DNA from: FEN-1191 sp036490715
GTDB taxonomy: Bacteria > Pseudomonadota > Gammaproteobacteria > Steroidobacterales > Steroidobacteraceae
NCBI GenBank assembly: GCA_036490715.1
Contig: DASXDL010000037.1
Span: forward strand, 62,001 to 126,000
Reading direction: 5' to 3'
DNA: 64,000 nt
Shown in pieces: positions 31,856-41,200 of this stretch (positions are counted from its first letter, which is position 1; each line of letters begins with the position of its first letter). A program made the position numbers and the translations under genes. The notes under the pieces are model-generated. The model saw only the letters and a list, made by a program, of their open reading frames with translations. It had not been told where the DNA came from and ran no database searches.

Positions 31856-32331
31856 GACAGCAGCGCGCTCACGTCGGCCTCGATCGATTCCGGCTTGTCC
31901 ATCGATCCAAAGCGCTTGCGCACCTGCCCCTGCCGATCAACCAGGAATTTGGTGAAATTCCACTTGATGGCTTCGCTGCCAAGAACGCCTGGCTGCTGCT
32001 GCTTGAGATATCGGTACAGCGGGTGAGCGTTCGGACCATTGACCTCGATCTTCGCAAACAGCGGAAAGGTCACATCGTAGGTCAGCGAGCAGAAGCGCTT
32101 GATCTCGTCCTCGTCGCCGGGTTCCTGCTGCCCGAACTGGTCGCAGGGAAAGCCCAATACGCTGAATCCGCGCGGGTGCAGCTTGCGGTGCAGAGCCTCC
32201 AGGCCGGCGTATTGAGGGGTGAAGCCGCACTTGCTGGCAACATTGACGATCAGCAGCACCTGGTCACTGTACGCCGCCAGCGACTGCTCGACGCCGTCGA
32301 TGGTGCGCGCGGCGAATGCGTGTACGTCCAC
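31852..32331 (-). CDS. Glutathione peroxidase-family peroxidase (cysteine type)
   Basis: 159 residues starting with GTG at 32331. The active-site segment NVASKCGFTPQYAGLEAL uses Cys35, not selenocysteine; the companion motifs GFPCDQFGQQEPG (active-site Gln) and IKWNFTKFLVD (active-site Trp) are present. The second Cys in the FPCDQF segment suggests thioredoxin rather than glutathione as reductant, as in many bacterial members. It reduces hydroperoxides in the cytoplasm; no signal peptide. A thioredoxin-like gene ends 13 bases upstream. Confidence 0.94.
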   Translation of the reverse strand: MDVHAFAARTIDGVEQSLAAYSDQVLLIVNVASKCGFTPQYAGLEALHRKLHPRGFSVLGFPCDQFGQQEPGDEDEIKRFCSLTYDVTFPLFAKIEVNGPNAHPLYRYLKQQQPGVLGSEAIKWNFTKFLVDRQGQVRKRFGSMDKPESIEADVSALLS

Positions 32332-32344
32332 GAGCTCAGCGAAG

Positions 32345-32800
32345 TCAGTGTGAGGTTAGGACGTGGCTCGAAAGGAAATCGTAAATGCCGGTGTCGCCCA
32401 TCTTACGGGCATTGGCGAGCTCACCGCCCTTGCTGGAATAGACGATCTTGTTGTCGGGCGTCAGCACCACGACCGCCGGGATGCCCATGCGGATCGGGTT
32501 ACCGTACTCATTGGCCACGTCGAGATTCTTGTCGAACCGACCGACGTCTACCTTGACCACCTGGAATTTGCCGGCGAGCAGCGCCTGGCTGCGTCCTTTC
32601 AGCGCCTTGTCGAGCTCGCGGCAATCCGGGCACCAGTTGGCGCCGAACACCACCAGCACATGGTCGTGATTCGCCTGCGCGGCGAGCAGCGCCTGCTGCA
32701 GATCGGCGCTGGCGTTGGCGCTCTCGTCGTAGGGCAGCGGCGCCGCCTGCACCGCACAGCACAGCGCACCCAGAACCATTGAAACCAGAATCCGGCGCAT
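32345..32800 (-). CDS. Exported thioredoxin-fold protein
   Basis: 151 residues with a signal peptide (about 1-20). The active site is WCPDC (56-60), followed by RELDKALKG, VKVDVGRFDKNLDVANEYG and the cis-Pro segment MGIPAVVVLTPDNK. This is the pattern of the thioredoxin_7/DsbD-gamma-like exported group rather than of cytoplasmic TrxA. Role: periplasmic thiol-disulfide exchange. It precedes the peroxidase gene by 13 bases although the peroxidase is cytoplasmic, so shared regulation (oxidative stress) is more likely than direct contact. Confidence 0.9.
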   Translation of the reverse strand: MRRILVSMVLGALCCAVQAAPLPYDESANASADLQQALLAAQANHDHVLVVFGANWCPDCRELDKALKGRSQALLAGKFQVVKVDVGRFDKNLDVANEYGNPIRMGIPAVVVLTPDNKIVYSSKGGELANARKMGDTGIYDFLSSHVLTSH

Positions 32801-32876
32801 CCTCGAGCTCCTCGACCGACAACGATTACTTTGATCACTCCGACGCCGGGCGTCAACGCCGGAGCGCCGCGTCAGC

Positions 32877-35546
32877 CTAACCCGCGTGGCCGGCGGCGCT
32901 TGATTTCACATAGCTATCGGTGGCCGGCACCAGCGACTGCTTTTCCGACGCCAGAAAGCGCGCCGACTCCATCCCGCGATCGACGTTATCCGACATCTCG
33001 GCCGGCACGTGCGCGCGCACCCACGATTCGAGCTGCTCTGGCGGCAGCGCGTTCCAGAACACCTGCGGGACATACTGGGCAATGATCAGTGACTTGAACA
33101 TCGGATCCTGCGCCAGCAGTGGATCAAGGTTGTCGGTGAACGCGGACCACGCGAGCTGCGGGTGATCACGTGCCAACGACAATACGAGCTGCAACGGCAA
33201 CTGCTTCGACTGCGGCGGCAGCTCGGAGGAGAGCGCAATCTGCACCACCTGGGATGCCAGCTGCGGGTCGCGCACGCGCGTCAGCGCCGTGTAGTAGCGC
33301 TCCAGCTCGGCTTGGTCTCGGGCCGCTTTGGCCATCGCGTGGACCTGCGCGAAGGTCGCCTCGTCGGCGTTTCGCATCACGATCGAAAGCACCATCGCCT
33401 GGTCGTCCGGCGACAACGTCCCCTGGTCCTTCACGAACGCATCGAACCGGCGGCGTGCCTCGGCAATGATCTGCGGATCACCCCAGGCTCCAAGATCACC
33501 GATCAGCGTGCGCCGCAGCTCCTGCACGTCGGGACCTTCGTCCGGTTTCGCATCCCAGCCCAGACGTGCGGCTGCGGATTGCACGATCGAGCGCGCATAA
33601 GCCGAAAACGCGTCATGCCCCGGCGAGTCGCGCTCGTCGTACTCGATGACGGCCAGCGCAGTGGCCACCTGCTGCCATGCGCGCGTGTCCAGGCTGTCGC
33701 CCATCGAGGTCGCCAGGGTCAGGAAGCTCGCCAGCGGCTGCTGGTCCGCTTCGACCAGCGCCCACTGATCGTCAAGCAGCGCGATCCGGTCGGCGTCCGG
33801 CAGCTCAGCGAAGTGGCTGACGTTAAGCTTGAAGGTCGCCTGATCGTAGCGCACCCGGTAAAACCCGATGGCGTCGGCATCGGCGCTGAGCGGCTGGTCG
33901 CAGCGGCCGGCACTCACGGTTTGGCCATCCTGGCTGAGCAGTACCGACCGCGGCGCCTCGGTAGTGCCCGATCGCAGCTGCAGTGGCACGCGCCACGTCG
34001 GGTTGGCCGGATCGGTGCCACGCAGCAGGAAGCGCTGTTGCGACAAGATGAGGGTGCGGCCGCCACTGCCGTCACAGATCGCGGTGACCTGCACCAGTGG
34101 AAAGCCGCCCTGCTCGGTCCAGTCGCCGGCAATGCCGCCGATGTTCTGATGACTGGCCTCGGTCAGGGCCTGCCACAGATCGAGCGTGGTGGCATTGGAG
34201 TACGCGTGCGCCTTGATGTAGGAGCGGATGCCGTCGCGAAAAGCGTCCGCGCCGATGAAGGCCTCCAGCATGCGCAGCACCGACTGCCCTTTGTCGTAGG
34301 TGATCTCAGGATCAAACGCGTTTTTAACCTGCAGCTCATCGCTCACGTGCTGCTGGATCGGGTGTGAGGACTGGCGTGCGTCCGCTGCCATGGCGCGCTC
34401 ACGGCTGGCATCCTCGCTCTCCCACCATTTCCAGCTGGGGTTGCGCAGCGCGGTTTCCTTGGCGGCGCGCCACGACGCGAAGCTTTCGTTGAGCCAGATG
34501 TCATCCCACCATCCCATCGTGACCAAGTCGCCATTCCATTGGTGCGCCATTTCGTGTGCCTGCACGCTGTAGACGCTCTGGCGGTCACCGATCGTGCTCT
34601 GCGGGGTAAGCAGCAGCAGTTGTTCGTTGTAGGTAATGGCGCCCCAGTTTTCCATCGCGCCGCCGAAACCGCCCGGAACCGCGATCGAGTCGAGCTTGGG
34701 CAACGGGTAGCGATAGCCAAAATAATCATCGTAGTCGGACAGGATCTGCTGCGCGTTTGCCAGAGCCGTCTGACCATTCTGCTGCTGGCCGCGTACGGCC
34801 CAGACGGCGAACTTGTGGCCATCGTGTTCGGCGCTGATCGACGCAATGTCGCCAGCGACGAACGCCACCAGGTACGAGGGCATCGAGGGCGTGGTTTGGA
34901 ATGTCACGCTAGCCAGATCACCCCGCACCGTGCGGCGCGCGACCGGCATGTTTGATACTGCGCTCCAGCGCGCCGGAATCACCGCCGTCAGCTCAAAGCG
35001 CGCCCGAAATGCCGGCTCGTCCCAGCACGGGAACATGCGGCGCGCGTCGGTCGGTTCCATCTGGGTCGCCAGCAGCAATCCGTGTTCACCCCCGGGGATC
35101 GAATAGGACTGTACGAACAGCCCCTGCGGCTGCTGGTCGATCTTGCCGCGATACGAGAACGACAGCGTATGCGTGCCAGGCGCGGCGCGGGAGCGCAGGC
35201 TCACGCTGGTCACCTGCTTGGTATCGTCGCTGGCCACGGCCTTCACCGGCTTGCCGTCCAGCTGCACGTTGCTGAGCGTCTCGCCGAGCGAATTGAACTG
35301 CAGCTTGTCGGTGGCCGACCGGAAGCGCAATTGCACCGACTCGCTACCCGTGAGAGTGGCGGCTGCGGCGTTCGGCACGATGCGAATGCGATAATTCAGC
35401 GGTACCACATCCTTCGGCAGTTGCCCTGCTACGGTATCGAAGGAAAACGGCTGCAGCTGGGAAGCCTGCGTCACGCCGAGCGCCAGCACATTCGCCGCCA
35501 GTGCTGCGCACTGCATCCGCCACCGCCGACCTGGTCTGACCGTCAT
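32877..35546 (-). CDS. Exported M1-family aminopeptidase
   Basis: 889 residues from ATG 35546, where a signal peptide follows (about 8-29); the frame is open to 35648. The substrate motif GAMENWG is at 296-302 and the zinc site HEMAH at 331-335 with the third ligand Glu354 (WLNESFASW), so the enzyme should be active. N-terminal beta domain, catalytic thermolysin-like domain and the long C-terminal helical domain (about 540-889, ERAP1-C-like) are all present, giving the usual family length. It removes N-terminal residues from peptides in the periplasm or outside. The next gene downstream starts 76 bases on. Confidence 0.95.
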   Translation of the reverse strand: MTVRPGRRWRMQCAALAANVLALGVTQASQLQPFSFDTVAGQLPKDVVPLNYRIRIVPNAAAATLTGSESVQLRFRSATDKLQFNSLGETLSNVQLDGKPVKAVASDDTKQVTSVSLRSRAAPGTHTLSFSYRGKIDQQPQGLFVQSYSIPGGEHGLLLATQMEPTDARRMFPCWDEPAFRARFELTAVIPARWSAVSNMPVARRTVRGDLASVTFQTTPSMPSYLVAFVAGDIASISAEHDGHKFAVWAVRGQQQNGQTALANAQQILSDYDDYFGYRYPLPKLDSIAVPGGFGGAMENWGAITYNEQLLLLTPQSTIGDRQSVYSVQAHEMAHQWNGDLVTMGWWDDIWLNESFASWRAAKETALRNPSWKWWESEDASRERAMAADARQSSHPIQQHVSDELQVKNAFDPEITYDKGQSVLRMLEAFIGADAFRDGIRSYIKAHAYSNATTLDLWQALTEASHQNIGGIAGDWTEQGGFPLVQVTAICDGSGGRTLILSQQRFLLRGTDPANPTWRVPLQLRSGTTEAPRSVLLSQDGQTVSAGRCDQPLSADADAIGFYRVRYDQATFKLNVSHFAELPDADRIALLDDQWALVEADQQPLASFLTLATSMGDSLDTRAWQQVATALAVIEYDERDSPGHDAFSAYARSIVQSAAARLGWDAKPDEGPDVQELRRTLIGDLGAWGDPQIIAEARRRFDAFVKDQGTLSPDDQAMVLSIVMRNADEATFAQVHAMAKAARDQAELERYYTALTRVRDPQLASQVVQIALSSELPPQSKQLPLQLVLSLARDHPQLAWSAFTDNLDPLLAQDPMFKSLIIAQYVPQVFWNALPPEQLESWVRAHVPAEMSDNVDRGMESARFLASEKQSLVPATDSYVKSSAAGHAG

Positions 35547-35922
35547 GTGCTCAATTCTCCGCCACTTCCACTCAGTGTACTGACAGTCGAGGGCTATTTT
35601 GGTGTCATCCATCGACGCCAGAGTGGCAACGGCAACGGCACCGCCCAACCCAGCCTCGGTAGCGCTGCGGCTCCCCGTCGCGACGAGGTTGATCGGCCTG
35701 AGCCGTTATCGAGGGCTGTTCTACAGGCACCGGCCGCCCGGGAGCCGTGACATAAGCCATTCTGGCCGCCCGCGGCAAGCCCACAGCCGATAATTGCAGC
35801 CACACCCGCCGGAGGACTAGGATTCGGGCGCGGGCTGGCGTTCGCTCCAGCCCGCATCGACCCGCGGACCGCGATGGCCGCCGGCAGGTTAAAAAAATAC
35901 GATCGCACCAGGGAGGTTGGCT
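35547..35922. other. Intergenic region between divergent genes
   Basis: 376 bases between the M1 peptidase and the Yip1-domain gene. No supported gene; short open frames here have no ribosome site and unnatural composition. The right end holds a perfect 9-bp hairpin (35830-35855), an A-run (35891-35897) and the GGGAGG site used by the Yip1 gene. Promoters for both genes should lie here but I could not place them. Confidence 0.55.
35830..35855. other. Hairpin in the leader of the Yip1-domain gene
   Basis: gcgggctgg (35830-35838) pairs perfectly with ccagcccgc (35847-35855) around an 8-base loop, 67 bases before the GTG start. Could be a leader structure or an upstream transcript end. Confidence 0.4.
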
Positions 35923-37203
35923 GTGGATATCAACAAAATCGTTGCGCGCGCCAAAGCAGTGCTCGTAACCCCGCGGACCGAATGGCCCATCATCGCGGCT
36001 GAGCCGGAAACCATAGGGGGCCTGTACTCCGGGTATATCGTCGTGATGGCGGCGATACCGGCCATCGTGCGATTCCTGTCGTCGACCCTAATCGGCGTGT
36101 CGGTGCCTTTTCTAGGCTCGTACCGGGTGGGAATGACGGCCGGACTCACCGCAGCGGTGGTGTCGTACGTGTTCTCGCTGATCGGCATCTACATCGTCGC
36201 ATTGATCGTGGAGGCCCTGGCGCCGACGTTCAGCGCTGAAAAGAATCGGGTGCAGGCGCTCAAGAGCGTCGCCTATGCGCACACGGCGTTCTGGATAGCG
36301 GCCATCATCGGCATCATTCCGGGCCTGGGTATCCTCGCCATGTTGGCGGGCGGCATTTACGGCATCTACCTGCTGAACATGGGCCTGCCCTACACCATGA
36401 AGTGCCCGCCGGATAAATCGATCGGCTATACGGCGGTATCGATCATCGTGGCGATCGTGGTCGGCTGGATCCTGGCGATCATCGTCGGCTCAATTGCCGG
36501 CCTGGGCATGGGTTTCGGCCACAATCTCAGCGGGTATTCTGCGCCCGGCTACACACGCCATAGCGGTGACTTCGCCCCGGGCTCGACCGGCGCGGCGCTG
36601 CAGGCCTGGTCGCAAAAGATGGCGGACGCCACCAAGCAGATGGATGCGGCGCAGAAGTCCGGCGACTCCAGCGCCCAGGCCAACGCGGTCGGGCAGATGA
36701 TCGGGGCCGCGGTCGGCAGTGGCGGCAAAGTCGAGGCGCTGGCGCCGGACCGCATGAAGCCGTTCGTCCCGGACACGATCGCCGGCCTGAAGCGTACGCA
36801 GATGTCGGTCGATCGCAACGGCATGCTCGGGATGCAGGTCTCCAAGGCGACCGCCACCTATTCCGACGGCGCGCAACGCCAGCTCAACCTCGAAATCACC
36901 GACACCGGTTCGCTCAAGGGGCTGGTCGGGCTTGCGGCTTCGGGCTGGGCGGGCGCCGAGGAGGACAAGGAGACCGATACGGGCTACGACAAGACCTACA
37001 AGGGCAGCGGCGGGCAGCTGGTCCACGAGAAGTGGGACAACCGCGGCAATTCCGGCGAATACGGCGTGGTCGTCGGCAACCGCTTCTCGGTCCAGGTATC
37101 CGGCAATGCCGCCAGTATCGATGACCTGAAATCGGCAGTGGCCGAGGTCAATCTGAGCGGTCTCGAGGCCCTGAAGAACGAGGGCGTGCAGTCCAACAAC
37201 TGA
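35923..37203 (+). CDS. Yip1-domain membrane protein with soluble C-terminal domain
   Basis: 426 residues from GTG 35923, which has GGGAGG about 7 bases upstream; a TTG at 35917 overlaps that site and is less likely. The first 195 residues are a Yip1-like unit: VARAKAVLVTPRTEWPIIA then five hydrophobic segments (for example VVSYVFSLIGIYIVALIVEA, TAFWIAAIIGIIPGLGILA). The remaining 230 residues are soluble, beginning with a Gly/Ser/Gln-rich helix and then a beta-rich domain with LKRTQMSVDRNGMLGMQVSK and QLVHEKWDNRGNSGEYGVVV. Which side of the membrane this part faces is not clear. Function unknown. Confidence 0.82.
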   Translation: MDINKIVARAKAVLVTPRTEWPIIAAEPETIGGLYSGYIVVMAAIPAIVRFLSSTLIGVSVPFLGSYRVGMTAGLTAAVVSYVFSLIGIYIVALIVEALAPTFSAEKNRVQALKSVAYAHTAFWIAAIIGIIPGLGILAMLAGGIYGIYLLNMGLPYTMKCPPDKSIGYTAVSIIVAIVVGWILAIIVGSIAGLGMGFGHNLSGYSAPGYTRHSGDFAPGSTGAALQAWSQKMADATKQMDAAQKSGDSSAQANAVGQMIGAAVGSGGKVEALAPDRMKPFVPDTIAGLKRTQMSVDRNGMLGMQVSKATATYSDGAQRQLNLEITDTGSLKGLVGLAASGWAGAEEDKETDTGYDKTYKGSGGQLVHEKWDNRGNSGEYGVVVGNRFSVQVSGNAASIDDLKSAVAEVNLSGLEALKNEGVQSNN

Positions 37204-37216
37204 AACCGGCTGATCC

Positions 37217-37241
37217 GCCGCCGGCCGCGGGCGCCGGCGGC
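37217..37241. terminator. Bidirectional hairpin between convergent genes
   Basis: gccgccggc (37217-37225) and gccggcggc (37233-37241) form a perfect 9-bp stem with a 7-base loop, lying in the 51-base gap between the stop codons of two convergent genes. A tttattt run at 37254-37260 overlaps the end of the minus-strand gene. Probably ends transcription in one or both directions. Confidence 0.6.
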
Positions 37242-37254
37242 GAGGCTCGCCGGT

Positions 37255-38196
37255 TTATTTCGCCAGCTGCACCATGGTCGACACGACCCAGCCTTCATTG
37301 CCGAGCTCGTCGTTGACCTTCCACCACACACCCTGCTTGTCGCCGGTCGGGTAGAGCATCATGCCGGCGTCCAGATCCCGCACCACCTTGGACTTCAGAT
37401 CGGGACTGCTGTAGAGCTTGCTCGGCTTGGCCATGGTCACGGCCTGCTGCACGTTGTCGGCCTTGGCGTCCGGCGTGACGTTCTTCACGTCGTTGACCAG
37501 CTTGGTATAGGCGTCCAGATACGCCATCGCCACCACCTGCCCGATCTCGGTGTTGGCATAGCTGCTGGCGCCCGCGGCGGCGAAACCGCCGAAGAATCCC
37601 AGACCGCCGCCGCCGAGCCAGCCCAGATCGGTCTTCTTGGCATGGCCCTGCTCGAGCGCCACCTGCTCGGTGGAGCGCACGTCAGTCATAGTCAATACCA
37701 CGTCAGCGGTCTTGCTCTTGAGACTGATACCGCCGACCACCGCGCCGATCCCATGGCCGATCAGACCGCCGAGCGCACCGCCAATGTTGGTGCCCTGCGC
37801 GTTGCCGTTGCGATTGGCGATGTCAGGCACCAGCACGTAGTCCGCGGCCTTCATCTGGCCCTTGCCGATATTGGATCCGACGCGCTCCTCGCCGCTCGAG
37901 GCCAGCTCGCGTTCGGCCTTGGCCGCTGCCAGTCCTTTGCCCCGATCCACCAGCGTGAAGCACTTGGATTGAGATACGTAGACCTTGATTAGGGCCGCCG
38001 GCGAATCCAGCTGCATGGCGGTCCACCACGGATTTTCCGGCTCGGTCACCGCCAGCGTGCCGATCTTTTTGTCGCAGGTCGGAATCTGCGGCTGCGCATT
38101 GGCGTCCCCAGCCGCGGCCGTGGACGTGCCGATGGCCGCAGCGGCCGAAGCCAATAGCAGCGTGACGAGATACCGGAGATCCCTGTTGTGGTACAT
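37255..38196 (-). CDS. CsgG/HfaB-like exported protein with C-terminal SH3-like domain
   Basis: 313 residues from ATG 38196 with GGGAGG 8 bases upstream; the frame is open to 38229. A signal peptide without lipobox (about 10-33) is followed by a CsgG-like domain: KIGTLAVTEP, KCFTLVDRGKGLAAAKAERE, AADYVLVPDIANR, a glycine-zipper stretch (GALGGLIGHGIGAVVGG), and ADVVLTMTDVRSTEQVALEQ. The last 60 residues form an SH3-like domain (KPSKLYSSPDLKSKVV to WWKVNDELGNEGWV). CsgG relatives make outer-membrane pores, but the absent lipobox and the SH3 tail make a periplasmic peptidoglycan-linked role possible. Confidence 0.8.
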   Translation of the reverse strand: MYHNRDLRYLVTLLLASAAAAIGTSTAAAGDANAQPQIPTCDKKIGTLAVTEPENPWWTAMQLDSPAALIKVYVSQSKCFTLVDRGKGLAAAKAERELASSGEERVGSNIGKGQMKAADYVLVPDIANRNGNAQGTNIGGALGGLIGHGIGAVVGGISLKSKTADVVLTMTDVRSTEQVALEQGHAKKTDLGWLGGGGLGFFGGFAAAGASSYANTEIGQVVAMAYLDAYTKLVNDVKNVTPDAKADNVQQAVTMAKPSKLYSSPDLKSKVVRDLDAGMMLYPTGDKQGVWWKVNDELGNEGWVVSTMVQLAK

Positions 38197-38256
38197 ATCG
38201 CTTGCCTCCCTAGTCGGCGATTTATGCAAAATTCTGCGTTTGCAGGTTGGGCAATC

Positions 38257-41200
38257 TTACCCTGAACCACCGGCGCGCTTCACTACGGCGGCGGGCGCCG
38301 CGAGTCTGACCAGGGCCGAGCGGATGTCGGCGATGCGCGGCGGCTTGCCGAGCACGCAGTCGATATGGTTGTGTTTGTCATCCTGGGGCCGCAGCCGCTG
38401 GCCCCAACCGGTCAGCAAGATCACCGGGGTCGCGGGCGACATGCCCTTGACCGCATCCGCCACCCGCCGGCCATCGACGTGCGGCATGCCCAGATCGGTG
38501 ATCACCACCTGATACGGTCGGCCGCCACGCAGGGCCTCGCCGAACGCGTCGATACCGCGCTGGCCGCCATCGACGATGTCCACCTGGTGGCCTTCACTTT
38601 GAAGAATATCCTGCATCGATGTTCGCAGCAGCGCATCATCGTCGACCAGCAGCAGGCGCAATGGCCCGACCGAGCCGGTCACCGGCGCCAGTGGCGTGAC
38701 CGCCGGCGAGTCGGCTGGCGCCACTGGAAACAGCAGGCGCACCGAGGTGCCCTTACCCGGGGCGCTGTGAATCTGCAGCTCGGCACCATGGCGCTGCACC
38801 ATGCCGAACACCATTGGTAGGCCCAAGCCGGTGCCGCGCTCACCCTTGGTCGTATAGAAGGGCTCGATGCAGCGCTTTCGCGCCTCCTCGTCCATGCCCA
38901 TACCACTGTCCGACACCTCCACGCACACCGGCCCCTGCTCGGTGACACTGCTGCGCAAGATCAGTCGGCCGCCATCGGGCATGGCATCGACGGCGTTGAA
39001 CAGCAGATTGGTAAGCGCGTCGCGAATCTCGCCCTCCACGCCCATGATCTTCGGCAACGACGGCGCCAGCAGCGAGCGCAGCTCGATTACGACGCCGCGA
39101 CGCTGCGGCAGATCGCTCCAGCGCGCTCGCGTCAGGCTCACGACCTGCTCGATCATGTGGTTGATGTCCACCGGCGCGAGCTGCGACTGGGTCTCGCGCG
39201 CGCGATAGAAATCGCGCATGCGCGCCACGGTGCCAGCGACATCTTCGATAGCGCGCTGAACGATCACCAGGCTGGCGCGCGCGCGCTCGCTCAGGCCGGG
39301 CTCGCGCTCCAACAGCGATTCGGTGTAGAGGCCGATCGGCGAGATGGCGTTGTTGATGTCGTGGGCGATGCCGCTGGCCATCTGGCCCAGCGCCCGCAGA
39401 CGATCCTGCTGCATCAGCGCCTGCTGGCTTTGACGCAGGTCGTCGTACGCCGCCTGCAGTGCCTCATACAGCTGCGCCTGGTGGGAAGCCAGCGCGACGT
39501 GTTCGCTGAGCTGTCGCAGAAACTCGCACTCACCACTGCTGAAGCCTTCAGGCTGCCGGCGCGCGCTCAGCAGCACGCCGAATACCTGGCTCTCGACCCG
39601 CAGCGGCGCGGCCACCAGTGAATGCAGTCCGCCCTGCAGCAGCGCGCGCGCCAGCGGCAGTGACTGGCCGGCAAGTTCCGGCTCGTAGATCAGTTGGCCC
39701 TCCAGGCAGCGCGCCAGATCGTTCTGCGCGATGTCGATCAGGCCGTGTTCGGCGATCGACAGCTCCGCCGTGAGCCCGTCGCTTTTCTGGCCGATGCTGC
39801 TGATGCTCAGAGCCTGCGACTCCGGATCGCGTACGCAGATACAGCAAAAGTCCACCGGCAGACTTTGCTCCACGCTGCCGATCACTACCTGGAAGATGCT
39901 GCGCAAGTCCTGGCGTTCGGCCACGGCGCGCGTGATCCGATCCAGCAGGTTGGTGCGTGCCAATTGGGCCTCGAGCTTCTGCGCGGCGAGCCGACGCTCG
40001 GCGTTCTCCAGCTTCAAGTCCTCGGTCGACTTCTGCAACTGAGTGGTGCGCTCGCGCACCCGGCCCTCGAGTTCGAGCTCCCAGTTGCGGCGCATTTTTG
40101 CCATGGTCAGGTGCGTCCCGACACGTGCCAGCAGCTCGCGCGCCGAAAACGGCTTGACCAGGTAGTCGTCGGCGCCGGCGTGCAGCCCTTCGACCGCCGC
40201 CCCTTCGCCGGCGCGCGCCGACAGCAGGATCACTGGAATCGTGCGGGTGACTTCGTTGGCGCGCAGCTCGCGCAGCAGGCCAAAACCATCCAGTCCCGGC
40301 ATCATGACATCGGATAGCACCAGATCGGGCGCGTCGCTGCGGGCGCTGGCCAGTGCCGCCTCACCATCGGCCACCGCCGTTACGCGGTATTGGTCGGCCA
40401 GCAGGCGGCGCACGTACTCGCGCATGTCGGCGTTGTCGTCGGCCCACAGGATTCTCGGCCGGTGATCCTCGCCAGCCCGCGCCGCCGCGCTCGCGGCGGT
40501 GCCTGCAGCCCGACTCCACTCCTGGGCCTCGGCCACGAATGCTGCGGCGCGTCCCTGCACACTTGCGGCCCCACCGCCGGCGGCGATGCTGGCGGCCGGC
40601 AGGTGCTCACGTCCGGTTCGAATGCTGACGCAGAAGCGACTGCCGGAGCCTTCGCGACTGCCGACCTTGACGTTCCCGCCGTGCAGGCGGGCGAGCTCCT
40701 GCACCAGCGCCAGGCCGATGCCGCTGCCCTCGTGGCTGCGCGACTTCGCGCCGCTGACGCGATGGAATCGATCAAACAGGCGCGGCAGGTCGGCGGCCGG
40801 TATTCCGACCCCGGTATCCTCGACCACCAACTCGGTAAAGTCACCGCGCCAGGCGAGCAGCACGCGGATGCCGCCTTGGAAGGTGTGCTTGAAGGCGTTG
40901 GAGACAAGATTCAGTACGATCTTCTCCCACATATCCCGATCGACATACACCAGCTCGGGCAGCGGCGCACAGTCGACCGTCAAGCTAAGACCGCCCTTCT
41001 CCACCGCTGAACGAAACACGCTGGCCAACTGCGCGGTAAAGGCCGACAGATTGGTGGCCTCGTAGCGTGCCTCAATCCGCCCGGCTTCAATCCGGGAAAA
41101 ATCCAGCAGCGTATTGACCAGCTTGAGCAGACGCAGCGTATTGCGATGCGCGGTCTGTAGCCGCGCATGCCGGGCCGGAGGCAACGGCCTGCTGGTTTCC

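Noticed and set aside
31852..32331. Possible selenoprotein glutathione peroxidase
   Set aside because: The active-site codon encodes Cys35 directly; there is no in-frame TGA.
33162..34367. 401-codon open frame on the plus strand
   Set aside because: Lies wholly inside the M1 aminopeptidase gene on the other strand, whose HEMAH and GAMENWG motifs show the real frame.
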